64,000 nucleotides of DNA from Bugula neritina (GCA_964035545.1 OZ037770.1:10772463-10836462), one strand, 5' to 3'; shown: positions 22,376 through 34,900, counted from the stretch's first letter. The notes: generated by a model from the letters alone, not told the origin. Made by a program: numbers and translations.

Positions 22376-23523
22376 CAGGGTTGGGGTCAATTACATGTAA
22401 ATGTAATTAATTACAATTACAATTACATGAAGATTTGTCAATTACAATTACAATTATAATTACAGTTAAAATAAATGTAATTAATTACAATTACAATTAC
22501 ATGGCAATGTAATTAATTACAATTACAATTACTTTTGTTCTCATATAAATAAATAGAAGTCACTTCTAGGGTCTAACTACCAGGGGCAGTGTTGACAGTG
22601 GTGAACCTCTTTTATTTTCTACAGTGATACTATTATGTCATTCCATACCAAATCAACCAACTTTCAAGGGGTCCCACGTCCAACTCATATTTACACTAAA
22701 TAAACCTACACATGTTCAGATTACCATTCGTGAATATTTCTGGCCTGACACAAAAACATTTTGAGAAATTACTACTTTGGTGAACAAAGATTGGAAAATA
22801 TTTTGAGGAAAATTTGTGATTTATACTTTTAGACCAATTTATAAGCAATTTAAAATTTGATTAGGTGGGTATTTGCAATTTTTCAAAATTTACAAAGATT
22901 TGTTCATATTCAATGACTTTGCATATAAGCGCACAAAGTATTCTGTAATATGTGTTGCTACTAGTGCAAATTGATAGGTATTATCAAATCACACAGCAAA
23001 TTTTAAGGCTCAGTCTAGAAAAATGATTGAGATATAGACGTTTATAGATTAGTCTCAAAGTAGAAATCACAAATTTTCCTCAAAATGTTTCTCAACCTTT
23101 GTCCACAAAAGTAGTCAGTTCTCAGAAAAAATTTGTGTCAGGTCAGAAATACTGAAGAAGAGTACGTGAGGCATTTGTAGGTCTATTTGGTGTAAACATG
23201 AACAAAATCTGCGAAGCAAATAGACGCGGGCAATTCGGTGAGCTGGCATGGAATGACCCTACTTTACTGACCTAACTATCTGAATTTGTTATTTACCAAT
23301 AGGCATTGTAGAAAAAGGAGTTTTTTAAGATTTAAAAGTTTGAAGTAATTGACATGTAATTATAAAGTAATTGTAAAAATCAATTACATTAGATATGTAA
23401 TTAATTACAATTACAATTACAATTACATTTTTAAACCTCAATTACAAATTACATTCAATTACTTGAAAAAATGTAATTAATTACAGCCAATTACAATTAC
23501 AAATTACAATTACCCCAACCCTG
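22376..23523. mobile_element. hAT-like non-autonomous element, 1148 bp
   Basis: The left terminus CAGGGTTGGGGTcAATTAC and the right terminus gtaattg..ccccaaccctg form inverted repeats. The 8-bp flanks atatatat are identical, which fits a hAT target duplication but is weak evidence inside TA repeats. Both subterminal regions hold dense aattacaattacaatta words on either strand. The inside is occupied by a second inverted-repeat element at 22637-23257. No transposase frame. Confidence 0.75.
22637..23257. mobile_element. Inverted-repeat element nested in the hAT-like element
   Basis: Ends gtcattccatacca and tggcatggaatgac are inverted copies. Internal blocks are also inverted, for example gaggaaaatttgtgattt against aaatcacaaattttcctc. 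The unit can therefore fold into a long hairpin. Non-coding. Confidence 0.7.
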
Positions 23524-23535
23524 ATATATATATAT

Positions 23536-23785
23536 AGTAAAATGAGTGTTTATAAAACGTTACTAGAGTGCTCTATAGAAATAAATCTAGAGCGTAAACA
23601 TTAGAAGAAATAAAATGAGATTTGATTAATACAATGGCATTTATTACTAGTAGTTTTGTACACAAGAACGATGTGCACTCGTCAGATAAATTAGTGGCTA
23701 ATTTATCTGACGAGTGCACATCGTTCTTGTGTATGAAACTACTAGTAATAAATGCCATTGTATTAATCAAATCTCATTTTATTTC

Positions 23786-23792
<7 letters not shown>
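23536..23792. mobile_element. Fold-back hairpin element, copy 1 (95-bp arms)
   Basis: Arms 23600-23694 and 23698-23792 are near-perfect reverse complements with a 3-base loop, for example gatgtgcactcgtcagataa against ttatctgacgagtgcacatc. A conserved 64-bp leader (gtaaaatgagtgtttataaa ...) precedes the left arm. A second copy with the same leader lies at 27732-28002. Both copies sit between TA arrays. Confidence 0.9.
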
Positions 23793-23817
<25 letters not shown>

Positions 23818-23818
23818 C
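23793..23818. repeat. Short (TA)n at fold-back element end
   Basis: About 26 bp of TA directly after the hairpin. Confidence 0.85.
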
Positions 23819-23870
23819 TATAAGTATGAAGGTTGTATTTGACTAAGATCTTTTATTCAGAATAAATAAT

Positions 23871-23924
23871 ATCACCTATAAACTTGTTTCGTAGCATGAA
23901 ATTACTGCCACTCCTCAGGGTGAT
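23871..23924 (-). ncRNA. Hammerhead ribozyme in the 3' flank of the second Penelope-like element
   Basis: On the minus strand: stem I ATCACC (23924-23919) with GGTGAT (23876-23871), six perfect pairs. The core is CTGAGGA (position 7 is variable in the consensus). Stem II is GTGGCA/TGCTAC with one G-T pair, followed by GAAA. Stem III is ACAA..TTAT with one mismatch, and cleavage would follow A in TATA. It lies about 110 bp past the end of the Penelope frame, the same place as the motif in the other copy, but its sequence is quite different. Confidence 0.75.
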
Positions 23925-24036
23925 GTATAAAATAGTGAAACAACAGAATTGGAATGTAAAAAATGTATGGATTTCAAATATATAGCTAAAGTATTAAAAG
24001 GGAAAATAGGCATTATCATAAAACAAAGCTCATGTA

Positions 24037-25640
24037 TTAGAACCGGTTCAAGTAAAATTTAGAGCTATGCTTGCACGTTGATGTTAACTCAGATATATTA
24101 TTAAATGTGCATAGACTGGGTTTGCATATAATATTATAATATTTTTCTGAAACGCATAGCATGCAACGTTTAGAGTTGGGATTATTATAGCTGGGTGCAT
24201 GGCTAATTATCTTCCATTTGATTGTGTAGCTGGTGCCTTTGTCTTCTAGATACCATATATGCTTACTCAACTCTGTGGCATTTCTGTATCTTTTATGTTT
24301 AAAAGAGCAGGTGTGATTGTATAGGTGCTTTTCAAAGTCGGTTTCACATAGTCCGATGTGTGTGTTTGAGCTGCTTGGTGATGTTATGGTGGCCTGGTAT
24401 ATAATATTGAAGAGTAAGCACTTGCCATTTAGTGGGCAGTTTGGTTTCCTAATACAACTGCAAGTTTTCATGGTGTTACTGGTGGTTACCAGGGAGCTTG
24501 TCGTTTGGTAAGCCAATTTCTCTTTGTTCTCCCTATTAATTTTGCACATCATGTTGGGCATGCAAGAATAGCTCAGTTTAAGCGAGTTTCTATTAAATAT
24601 TTTTCTTAGAGGATGCTTTGAGTGAAACACTTTGCTTATTATGTTGAGGAGTTGCCTTCCTATGTTGGTAGCAACATGTTTACTGAAGGGTGAGTTGAAC
24701 CATATAATGTTTCTCCTTCTAAGTTTATTACAAAGTGTTTGTTGCTTCTCATATTGTAATGTGAAGTTGTACCCACTCTTATTTAGGGCGTTCTGATAGT
24801 TTTGTGCTTCACTATTGAAGCTCTCTTTATCAGATGAGAGCATGGATAGTCTTTTGTTGATGGATTTAAGGATGTTTCTAATGATAGGTGGGGGGTGGTT
24901 GCTGTTATGGTGAATGTAGATAAGAGTGTTGCCAGGTTTATTAAATGGTTTACAGGTGGCAGCAGCGAGATTGAGGGTGATATCTAAAAAGTTAATAATT
25001 TTCTTGTTGACTTCGATAGTAATTGCTGGGCCAATAGATTTAAAAGTTTTGCATATTATTTTTTTAGTATTTTCCACTTGTCTGGGTTGGTCTCTCAATA
25101 TGGCTAAACCACCGTCATGGTATAGTCCGATATTATTTTGTAGTTCATTCGTGGGTAGTAAATTGAGGATATACGCGCCTACCAACTCACATATTTCAGC
25201 CCCATCATATGAACCCATTGGGACATCAAATAATTTGTTTGGAGATTTTTTTACCCAGGATTGATTAGCATTAAAAAGTAAGAAGTTCCTAGCCTGCATG
25301 ATTATGTCAATCTCCTCTGGTGTAGTTATGGAGTGGGTAGTTGCATATTTCAAAGCATCTAGTAGAAGCTCCTGGATAATGCTAAGGTAAAATTTTATAA
25401 TGTCAAAGCTTATGAATGTATAATTTTGCTTATTTTTGATGCCGTTAAACCAGAGTAATACTTCTTGTGTGTTCTTTCATTGGTTTATTTTCGTGGGATT
25501 GAGTATTTTGGTGTTAATGGTTTCCAAAAGTTGCTTGCTTATTCTCCCCACTTCTGATTTTGCAGGGCTGGTGAGTCTATAATGCAGGTTGTTGTTGAAA
25601 TTTTCTTTATGATCTTATTAGCCTTAAATTCTAACTATCA
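24037..25640 (-). pseudogene. Penelope-like element, 5'-truncated, inactive RT
   Basis: The main frame (25353-24037, 438 codons) holds motif B VPMGSYDGAE and the motif C position as YHDGG, so one of the two catalytic Asps is replaced by Gly. An EVNKKIINFLDI block, the Cys linker CSCIRKPNCPLNGKCL and a GIY-YIG part (IIYQATI, HIGLCETDFEKHLYNH) follow. Upstream (25354-25640) the translation shows a RISKQLLETINTKI block and motif A FISFDIIKFYLSI, but with an in-frame stop, and the element fades near 25640. It is about as diverged from the copy at 6077 as two families would be. It lies between PAN genes A and B. A hammerhead sits in its 3' flank at 23871-23924. Confidence 0.88.
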
Positions 25641-26082
25641 ATTACAGGATATACAAAATAAAACTTTTTTCGTTATATATTATAATGTTTGTTATGAAAA
25701 ACCAAAAAGTTAAGATAGGGAAAGAAAAGATGCACTCATTAATTATCCTATATGTCATAGGATAATATTTTTTCAGTTGTATAATCAAATGCATACAATA
25801 GGTTTAGTTAACCACTCAATTTCAGCTACTTTTAAGAAATGAGTTCATGCTCAAAATAGTAACAGCAGTCATATTATAGCAGTATATTGAAAAAATTGTT
25901 TTACACATAAAATAAAGCTATTGAAGATTTTGCAACAACTAAATTGTTAGAATTTTAATATCTTTATATTTAGTTGAAGCAGGTCCAATGTTTAGTGCTA
26001 GTATTTTTATAATATAGCATCATAATGCGTTTTTCATCAACTTAGCTTGTAACAACTTTTTGACCACCATGCTTCTGCAAAT
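25641..26082. other. Spacer between Penelope relic and PAN gene B
   Basis: AT-rich, no gene seen; expected to include the 3' untranslated region of PAN gene B. Confidence 0.5.
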
Positions 26083-27027
26083 TTAACCAAATAAGCCAAC
26101 AACGCCACCTACATATTGTGCCAGGTTAGATGTAGTAGTTCTATTTGTTGAAATTCCAGTGGTGGTGGTGGTGGTAGCTGCTGCAACAGCTGTTGTGGTT
26201 ATAATATCAACAGATGACTCCAAATTCTTTTTAGTCGTGTAGGTTACAGAAGACGCACCACTGTCACATGGTTTGAGAGTTATCTCCCTTGACAGAATAC
26301 ATCTGGCTCCAGTATCTTCGTAGGTAACTGCTTGACAGTCTATGTTTAATCTCAGGCATTCTTTCACACACTTTTTCAGACTATAAACTTGTTCCACAGC
26401 CTGATCTGCTTGAGCCACACAACTGCCGTCAGGCTGTCTTACCATCAAGATGGAATTAATATCTGCCTATATAATTATTACATTGAGATTATAATTCACA
26501 ATATTGATTATTGTAATTAAGAACAATTTTCATGTTGCAAAAATTTTAAAACTTTTATTAAAATAAAAAAATTGCAGAAACATTTTTCAAAGCTTTTCAA
26601 AATATGAAATTCAAAGTTTTTGTAAGTATGTACGAGTAATATATACTATCAATACATACTAAATTAGTTTATGGTACAGTTGAAACATGCAAGATCATAC
26701 TGATAACCACTTTTAACTAGCAAAATACCAGCAGCTAATTGTCAAATGACTTTTACAAGTGACCTGTGCTTTTGTATGTAAATTTTGCTTTAATTTACTA
26801 TCTAAAAACGAGATTTTGAATCATTCATTTGGATTCAGTATAGTCATTTTACTTTCATATATTTTAAAAAATTATAAAACAGTCAATCGAACATAATAAA
26901 TATAGCAACTGCAGTTTTACATTTATAAAGAATGTCATAATTATCAACATACCTGAGTGTAGCAAACACTGAAACAATAAAGCGTGTATAGCAAAACAAA
27001 GAACATGAATTTCTTTCTTTCTTGCAT
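26083..27027 (-). CDS. Secreted PAN/apple-like protein, paralogue B (152 aa, two exons)
   Basis: Exon 1 (27027-26953) encodes signal peptide MQERKKFMFFVLLYTLYCFS...; exon 2 (26466-26083) joins in phase 0. The domain keeps the six Cys and the ILMVRQPDGS, DCQAVTYED and RCILS segments of paralogue A. It differs in a longer C-terminus: a Thr-rich run of about 20 residues with AT and TTT repeats, likely O-glycosylated, then a short hydrophobic end YVGGVVGLFG that might be a GPI signal or just a tail. Intron position and phase match A and C, so the three arose by tandem duplication. A conserved upstream block lies at 27411-27455. Confidence 0.8.
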
Positions 27028-27410
27028 TATAAACCTAAAAATGCAGCATTAGATTTTTAACATCTATTGCTAGCAAATTTATCTAGACATGCATGTCTAC
27101 ATATGTATATTTGCCTTAATAAAAACTATTATTATTTAGGATTAATTATTAATGCTAGTAATAATGAAGTTACTGCCTTTCTGTTTACTGTGCTGAGATA
27201 ATTTTTAGATAGTTTTTAAATTGTTTCCTAGTGACTTAAAACAAAATATTTAACAAGCAAATATTTACTATGTGCTAATTATAAAGGTTTGAGTATGTTT
27301 TAATTGTTACCTAAAGATATTATATATCATACTATATTACTGTTTTGTGTATTTCTCACGAGAAAAATGTTTGCCTATTGGAAAAAATATCCTACTCATA
27401 TGAACAGAAT

Positions 27411-27455
27411 TGTAAGTAAGACTTTGCATAGTCAACAATTTTGAAGTGTTAATAA
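27411..27455 (-). promoter_or_regulatory. Conserved upstream block of PAN gene B
   Basis: Contains aagtaagactttgcatagtc then aacaattttgaag, about 385 bp upstream of the signal-peptide ATG; matches the blocks at 21297, 31988 and 33471. Confidence 0.45.
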
Positions 27456-27640
27456 AGTTATACAAAAGGGTTTTTAGAATTTAAATATTTTCAAATATAA
27501 TGCAATGTAATTTTTTAAAACAGTGATCCATATAGTTGATGACTGATAAACAGTTTATAATATCTATTTCCTAATTATTTTATACAAAGATCTAATAGTT
27601 ATATTTTAGTCGACATATGCTACATTTATGTTACATACAT

Positions 27641-27648
<8 letters not shown>

Positions 27649-27731
<83 letters not shown>
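27649..27731. repeat. (TA)n microsatellite
   Basis: Pure TA after short catatacatata variants; borders the second fold-back element. Confidence 0.95.
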
Positions 27732-27734
<3 letters not shown>

Positions 27735-27995
27735 AAATGAGTGTTTATAAAACGTTACTAGAGTGCTCTATAGAAATAAATCTAGAGCATAAACATTAGA
27801 AGAAATAAAATGAGATTTGATTAATATAATGGCATTTATTACTAGTAGTTTCGTACACAAGAACGATGTGCACTCGTCAGATAAATTAGCCACTATCTGA
27901 TGTGTGGCTAATTTATCTGATGAGTGCACATCGTTCTTGTGTACGAAACTACTAGTAATAAATGCCATTATATTAATCAAATCTCATTTTATTTC

Positions 27996-28002
<7 letters not shown>
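27732..28002. mobile_element. Fold-back hairpin element, copy 2
   Basis: Same leader and arms as 23536-23792, with arms starting at 27795 and ending at 28002. The centre is longer (about 16 extra bases, ccactatctgatgtgtgg), so the copies differ in the loop while the arms stay nearly identical. Confidence 0.9.

Positions 28003-28050
<48 letters not shown>
28003..28050. repeat. (TA)n microsatellite
   Basis: Separates the fold-back element from the LINE relic. Confidence 0.9.
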
Positions 28051-28052
<2 letters not shown>

Positions 28053-30295
28053 CAGGAGCAAACTGTAATACTGACCGCATCATGATGAAATCTGAAGCAA
28101 ACCTGATAGTGCACAAGGAAAATGAGAAAGAAGAGGACGGTCCGTCCAAAGCCTGATGTGACTCGACTTAAGTCAATGCAAGTACAGCAAAATCTAGAAT
28201 CAGCTCTTACCAAAAGGTTTCTCAGTCTAACTTCTAATGGTCTAGAAGGTAAATAGGAAGCATTCAAAGATGTTGTGTGCGATGCATCCATAGAACACCT
28301 AGGGACTGTCAACAACAAACATGAAGACTAGTTTGATGAGAATAATGCAGAGCGGCAGCAACTCATTTAGACCCGGAATCAAGCTAGGACCAGCATGCTA
28401 TCTAGAGACAACCAATCTATCAAAGCCAAATATAGAACAGTTAGCTGGAAGCTCACTGCAAGATGTAGAGAAGTGAAGAATTATTGGTGGCTAGCAAAAG
28501 CAGCGAAACTTCAAGTTTTAGCAGATACCAACAATATGAAAAGATTCTATTAGAGTATGAAAGCCGTCTGGGGCTCTCGTATCAGCCAACCAGACTAGTT
28601 ACGCTGCTCACAAGAAAGCAATAGCTACTGAATAGATGAACAGAGCATTTCAGCAAGCTGCTAAATGAGGTTCCAGTAATAAATCAAGATGTCATTGACA
28701 ATCTGAGACAAGCCCCTGTTTAAAACTGGATGAATAGTTGTCCAGAAATTGATAAGATTTCCACAGCTGTTGAGATGATTAATGATGATAAATAACGTGA
28801 TTATGATAGAATTCATTCTGAAGTAATTAAGAGAGGATGTCCAAAACTGCTATGTGCTCTTCATGAGATCATTCAAAAAGCCTGGAACACTGCTATAGTT
28901 CCTCAAGACTAGAAAGATGCCCAGCTTATCACCATCTTCAAGAAGGGTGACCGGCGACTATATGGTAACTATAGAGGGATGTCTCTCTTATCTATTTCTG
29001 GAAAGGTTTTTGCACGAGTTCTACTCAACCAACTTTCATCGCATGGTGAAGACTTCCTACCTGAGGCACAGTGTGTATTCTGGAGTGGAAGGGGTACAGC
29101 AGACATGATTTTCTCGTTGAAACAACTTCAGGAGAATTATGCCTTTATACATGATCTTAATTGATTTTACCAAAGCATTTGACACTCTGCGGAGGATGAT
29201 TCTGAAGCTGGAAGTTCCAGGTCACTTTATCAATCTTATTCACACCTTATGAGAACCGCGGTTAAGCTAAAGGGTGAGCTGTCAAGTCAATTTCTATTCA
29301 ACAACAGCGTCAAACAAGGGTGTGTACTGGCTCCCTCTCTATAAGCTCTTTACCTTTGCTTTGTATCATGCGTTTAATGACTACAACAACGGTGTGTGGA
29401 TTCAGAGCAGGCCTGGAGCAGATTTGTTCAATGTCAACCAGTACAAGTCTGCACCAAAAACAAAAAGAGTCCTGGTACAAGAACTTATGCTTGCTGATGA
29501 CACCGAATTTGTTGATCTTAATCATGATAATGCGCAGGAGATTGTTAGCAGATTTCCCAGATCTGCTCAGGCTTTTGGTCTTAAGATAAATAATAAGAAA
29601 ATGGAAACGTTGTATCAATCAGTCCTCGGGAATAATGTTGAGGGCCAGCCTATACATCAATAACAAACAGCTATAGCCAGTGTTCACAAATTCAAGTACC
29701 TATATATGATCTCCTGCAATGCGCAACAATAAGGTGCATGAGGAGCTCAACATTAGGATGTCAAATGCCTCAATCTCATATGGCAGGCTGAAAGAAAAAA
29801 ACTGGCACAACAAGAACCTTGCTTCAAGACAAAGTGCTCCTTGGTATAAAAAGCAATTGTTTTCTCTTCTTTTCTGTTTGGTGCAGAGGCTTGACCGGCA
29901 TACAAACTGGCGGCACATAAACTCAACACCTATAGAATGAGATACATGCGACAAATTCTCAATGTTAACTATAGTAAGGTTTACCTCAAATGCTAACATC
30001 CTTACTCAAGCAAATATAAACAGCATGTATGAACCCTTAATTCAGAGGAACTTGAGATGGGCTGGTTATATACACACAATGAATAATTCAAGGTTTTCCA
30101 AACAAATTCTGTACTTTCAGCTCAAAGAAAGTGTATGTGGTATAAGTATGACCTAGGCTGAGGTTCATGGACACGGTAAAGAGAAATTTAAATGATAGCT
30201 GGCAAACCCTCGGCAGAAACAGATGTCAATAGAGAGACATGGTTCATAAGAAGTCAACTTCGGATACGAAGGGCGGCCAATGATGATGATAATAA
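28051..30295 (+). pseudogene. LINE retrotransposon relic (non-LTR reverse transcriptase)
   Basis: Conceptual translation in shifting frames gives the recognisable order of a non-LTR element. A GANCNTDRI piece of the endonuclease end opens it, followed by a KKFY-like linker. RT blocks follow: DAQLITIFKKGDRRLYGNYR, GMSLLSISGKVFARVLLNQ, EAQCVFWSGRGTADMIFSL, SVKQGCVLAP and ELMLADDTEFV (the F/L-A-D-D catalytic box). The C-terminal MRYMRQILNV and RNLRWAGYIH blocks come last. At least ten stops or shifts break it. It ends at a gatgatgataataa tail, as many such LINEs do. I assign it to the broad Jockey/RTE-type group by these blocks only. Confidence 0.85.
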
Positions 30296-30544
30296 TTTTT
30301 TCATGAAATGAGTTCATGCTTAAAACTGTGAAAAGCATACAACGTTAAACTATTTTGTATATGCATATTAATTAAAAATTTCGACTGTTTTGCAAATAAT
30401 TTATTTTTGAATACATTAAATATTATATATAAATAAAGTAAATTTATTCTTGATGTTATAGTTGTGTTATAAAACTAATGCATCTTCTTTTTAGTAGTTG
30501 AAAAAGTATATGTTAGTTCTTATTCAGTTGCTTATTTCTTATTT

Positions 30545-31608
<1,064 letters not shown>

Positions 31609-31987
31609 TTCGCAAAATAACTTTAGCATCAAATTATTAACTTTTATGCTAGAGTTTTTATACTTAGATATGCATTTATCTACATTTATGACCATTAACA
31701 ACAATCAATATAAACCATTATTTATGTATATTAACAACACAAAAGTTACTGATTTATTATTCACTGTTGATAAAACGTTTATATATGTCTATGATTTAAG
31801 TTGTTTTGTAGTTTGAAACAAAGTACCTGGTATAAACATTTGTTATGTCCAAATTATAGATGTTTGAGTATTTCTTAGAAATAATCTATGGTATCGTTTT
31901 ACAGCAGTTTTTGTGTGTTTTTTAAAAAAGCTGTTTGTTTATTTGACAAGAAATAGGCCTAATTATACTCCTTATACATGCACAAAT

Positions 31988-32035
31988 ATTTATTAGTAAG
32001 ACTTGGTAAACACTTTTAAAGTTTTAGTGATAATG
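31988..32035 (-). promoter_or_regulatory. Conserved upstream block of PAN gene C
   Basis: Contains ttagtaagacttggtaaaca then cttttaaag; the most diverged of the four blocks, about 380 bp upstream of the ATG. Further upstream, aatttatagataaattctag matches the equivalent region of gene A near 21430. Confidence 0.4.
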
Positions 32036-32223
32036 TTAAACATAAAGATTATTTGAATGAGCATAGATATATATAAACTATTTGAAAAATTTTAAAGTGG
32101 AATATAATCAATTAATTTATAGATAAATTCTAGGTTTATTTCAACCTGTTTAAATCAATTAAATCTGTTTGGCAAATTTTAGGTCAATATAGAATTACTT
32201 TTATCAACAACATTAAGTAAAAT

Positions 32224-34486
32224 ATGGGGCAAAACATAGAACAAATGGATTTCAGATGTTTTAGAAGCAAACTCATTCGTCATATTATTGTGATTGTATT
32301 GCTTTGTTACATTTTGTTTTCTTCTTGCATGCTACCTACAAGCATTTATATTAGGTCAGGGTGCTTCAGTAAGTCCTTAGTGGTAGGTGGAGACAATAAC
32401 TCAGACAGTTTGTGCAGTACACACACTGGCTTTACTGCTTTGATTTTTGCTTTGTTTTATATAAAGTAAAGCATCAACTCCAGAATGAAGGGCAGCATTG
32501 ACTTCTCTTTAACTTTCACATCATGCTTTAGATACGATATCAAACAAAGCATTACAATGAATTTCCTATGATTGAGATGCATAAGAGTTGTCTCCCCAAT
32601 TTTCTATTCTATATTCCGTTACCTACTTTAGATATTAACCTCAGTATAGGTAGAGCATAGGTAAGGAAAAACATATATAAAAGTCTGATAAAAGTAGTTT
32701 GAAGCTTTTTCAATTCATTTATAATTACAGAATGCAACTACATAATAATTTCATATATTACAGTTATAAGATCAGGTTCGATTTTCTTTGTGCCAACCGT
32801 ATATAAGCTGAAACCTTTTTAGAAAATACAGAGAAGCTATTTTAAATAATGCAACAAAGAATTTTTTTTTTTGGTTCTGTCATTATTAATAATGCTTGCT
32901 CAGTTATAAAATTACAAAGAAAAATTACATAAAAGTTGCAACATCTCTAATTTAAATTTTTCTTCTGTTATACAAAAATTACTAATTAGACATTATTATA
33001 TTGATTCAAATAGATGTGTTTTAAAATGTTAATAACTTTATTGGAGACATATATATCCTTTGCACATACCATATATGTAGCCAGAACAAAAAGAATTTAT
33101 TTAAATTTTGAGCATTAATTTGCAAAATATAATGTTGAGCTGATAATTTATTCTATTTTTTGAAATATCATTTTTCTGTTGCTGGTATTTGCTGGTAAAT
33201 TTCTACAAGTGTGCTGTATGATTTTCAATCTGTTTATAATCATTATGTTATATCACCAATCAGTAGAAATAAACTGTATTATGCTATTGCAATATGTAGC
33301 GTTGCTTGTTAATTAAATTTTCAAGGTTCTATTCAAGATAAGCATTCAGTATTTGTGCTATCACACACAAACATTTGTGCCATTCAGCATTCCTGCTGAC
33401 CCAGTACAGCACAAACAACTTAAGATGTTTGTGTACTGGACAAAATTTAGTATAATATATAGGAATTATTATAGTAAGTAACTTTGCATATAGTAAACAA
33501 TTTTAAACATTTTTTAAATGTCAGTAGCCTATATAAAACGTCTGAATTAATAAACATGTAATATAGCTTAGGCTATGTTGAAATATAATATATAAGCCTA
33601 AATAAGTTACTGATTAATTTTAGGTTGAATTTAATTTGTTTTAGAATAATTATGAATATAGAGTAAAAAATCACATTTTCACAATTCACATGCCTTTCAC
33701 ATATTCTTCACATATTCTTCACATGTTCTTCACATATTCTTCACATGTTCTTCACATATTCTTCACATGTTCTTCACCTGATCTTCACATGTTCTTCACA
33801 TTATTTTCACACATTTTTCACATGTTCTTTACATGTTCTTCACATGTTCTTCACATGTTCTTCACATGTATTTCACATATTCTTCACATGTTTTTCACAT
33901 ATTCTTCACATATTCTTCACATACTCTTCACATATTCTTCACATATTCTTCACATATTCTTCACATATTTTTCACATATTCTTCACATATTCTTCACATA
34001 TTTTTCACGTATTCTTCACATATTCTTCGCATATTCTTCACATATTTTTCACATATTCTTCACATATTTTTCACATATTCTTTACATATTCTTCACATAT
34101 TCTTTACATGTTCACATAATCAAATATTTACATATTCACATATAGTCATTTGTATTCACACATTTACACAACTTATACTCAGCAATTACAGTATTTACAA
34201 ACCTGTGCAGGCACATAATGTAAGCAGACTCTATCTAAACTATAACTGCAATCAGGAACTATATTGCTGATATCTGTTCCTAAAACTATATATGTTATAC
34301 ACATATATTATGTGATGATTCACAATATTTACTTTTTCAGACAAGCCCTGTTTAAAATATAAAGTCTCCTTGAATAACCATCACTGTGATGTAATTAGCA
34401 GCACTGTAGTTTATCCTATGGATGATTTTTGCATGACTGTGATAACTGTATATGTATCAGGTAGTAGTAACCTATCCTTCAGTTGA
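32224..34486 (+). CDS. Possible small secreted Ly6/three-finger-like protein (about 96 aa, two exons)
   Basis: Exon 1 (32224-32368) opens MGQNIEQMDFRCFRSKLIRH and has a strongly hydrophobic segment IIVIVLLCYILFSS, a signal peptide or anchor. It ends at a good donor (CA/GTAAGT). Exon 2 (34341-34486) follows a cttttttcag-type acceptor with matching phase. It adds KPCLKYKVSLNNHHCDVISS and YPMDDFCMTVITVYVSG, then a stop. The Cys spacing and the DDFCMTVITV strand resemble the first part of Ly6/uPAR-type domains, but the later Cys pairs are missing. Either another exon follows a possible donor at 34461, or the protein is something else. The intron contains an 11-bp minisatellite and crosses a decayed PAN unit on the other strand. 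Confidence 0.4.
33060..33110 (-). pseudogene. Remnant of a fourth PAN signal-peptide exon
   Basis: The minus strand reads tttttgttctggctacatat followed by ggtatgtg. It lines up with the end of PAN A exon 1 (ttttgtttcag, tttgctacactcag, gtatgc). It lies about 370 bp downstream of the conserved block at 33471, the spacing seen in genes A-C. No second exon is found. Confidence 0.4.
33471..33530 (-). promoter_or_regulatory. Conserved upstream block, orphan fourth copy
   Basis: agtaagtaactttgcatata followed by gtaaacaattttaaac; closely matches the blocks upstream of PAN A and B although no intact gene follows. Confidence 0.4.
33690..34110 (+). repeat. 11-bp minisatellite (CACATATTCTT)n
   Basis: About 38 tandem copies with common variants (tgttctt, tttttca). 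The unit is 11 bp, so all three plus frames stay open with an 11-residue period (HIFFTYSSHIL-like). These frames are a by-product of the repeat, not genes. Confidence 0.95.
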
Positions 34487-34540
34487 ACAAATATTTTATA
34501 GCCTTAGATTTAAGGTGTGGCATTGATATGATATAATATG

Positions 34541-34760
34541 AGGGGAGCAGCCGTGGTCTAGAGATTAGAGCATTTGCTTAGTTTAAGCACAAAGTCATGG
34601 GTTCGAACCCAAGAAAGGCGATTGGTTATGTTAGGAAGAGTATCCAGCCATAATTGCTCCTGTGCCCCATCTGAATAAGTTTATTGCCCAATTTAACAAA
34701 AAGGCCTTCTATCAGGGTTTTTCAAAGAGATGGTGACTATAAACCTGTGTGAGTTTTATT
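34541..34760 (+). mobile_element. tRNA-derived SINE, copy 3
   Basis: Full order present: ggggagcagccgtggtctag head, box B gggttcgaaccc, gttaggaagagtatccagcc core, and a gactataaacctgtgtgagt tail. It is the best-preserved box B in the window. Confidence 0.88.
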
Positions 34761-34782
34761 ATAATATGATACAAATTGGAAG

Positions 34783-34900
34783 GGAGAAGCTGTGGTCTTG
34801 TGATTAGAGCACTGCCTTCGCAAACAAAATGGCGACGATTTGAATATTATTAAAAACTATTGATGATGTTAGAAAGAACATATTTTAGTCAGCTAATTTT
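34783..34900 (+). mobile_element. SINE head fragment
   Basis: gggagaagctgtggtcttgt, gattagagcactgcctt and gatgatgttagaaagaacat follow the SINE order but are strongly diverged, with box B lost. Confidence 0.6.

Noticed and set aside
24926-25264. Plus-strand frame of 112 codons
   Set aside because: Antisense of the Penelope relic.
33690-34270. Three overlapping frames of 124-151 codons (HIFFTYSS repeats)
   Set aside because: An 11-bp satellite keeps all frames open; the same peptide appears in each frame.
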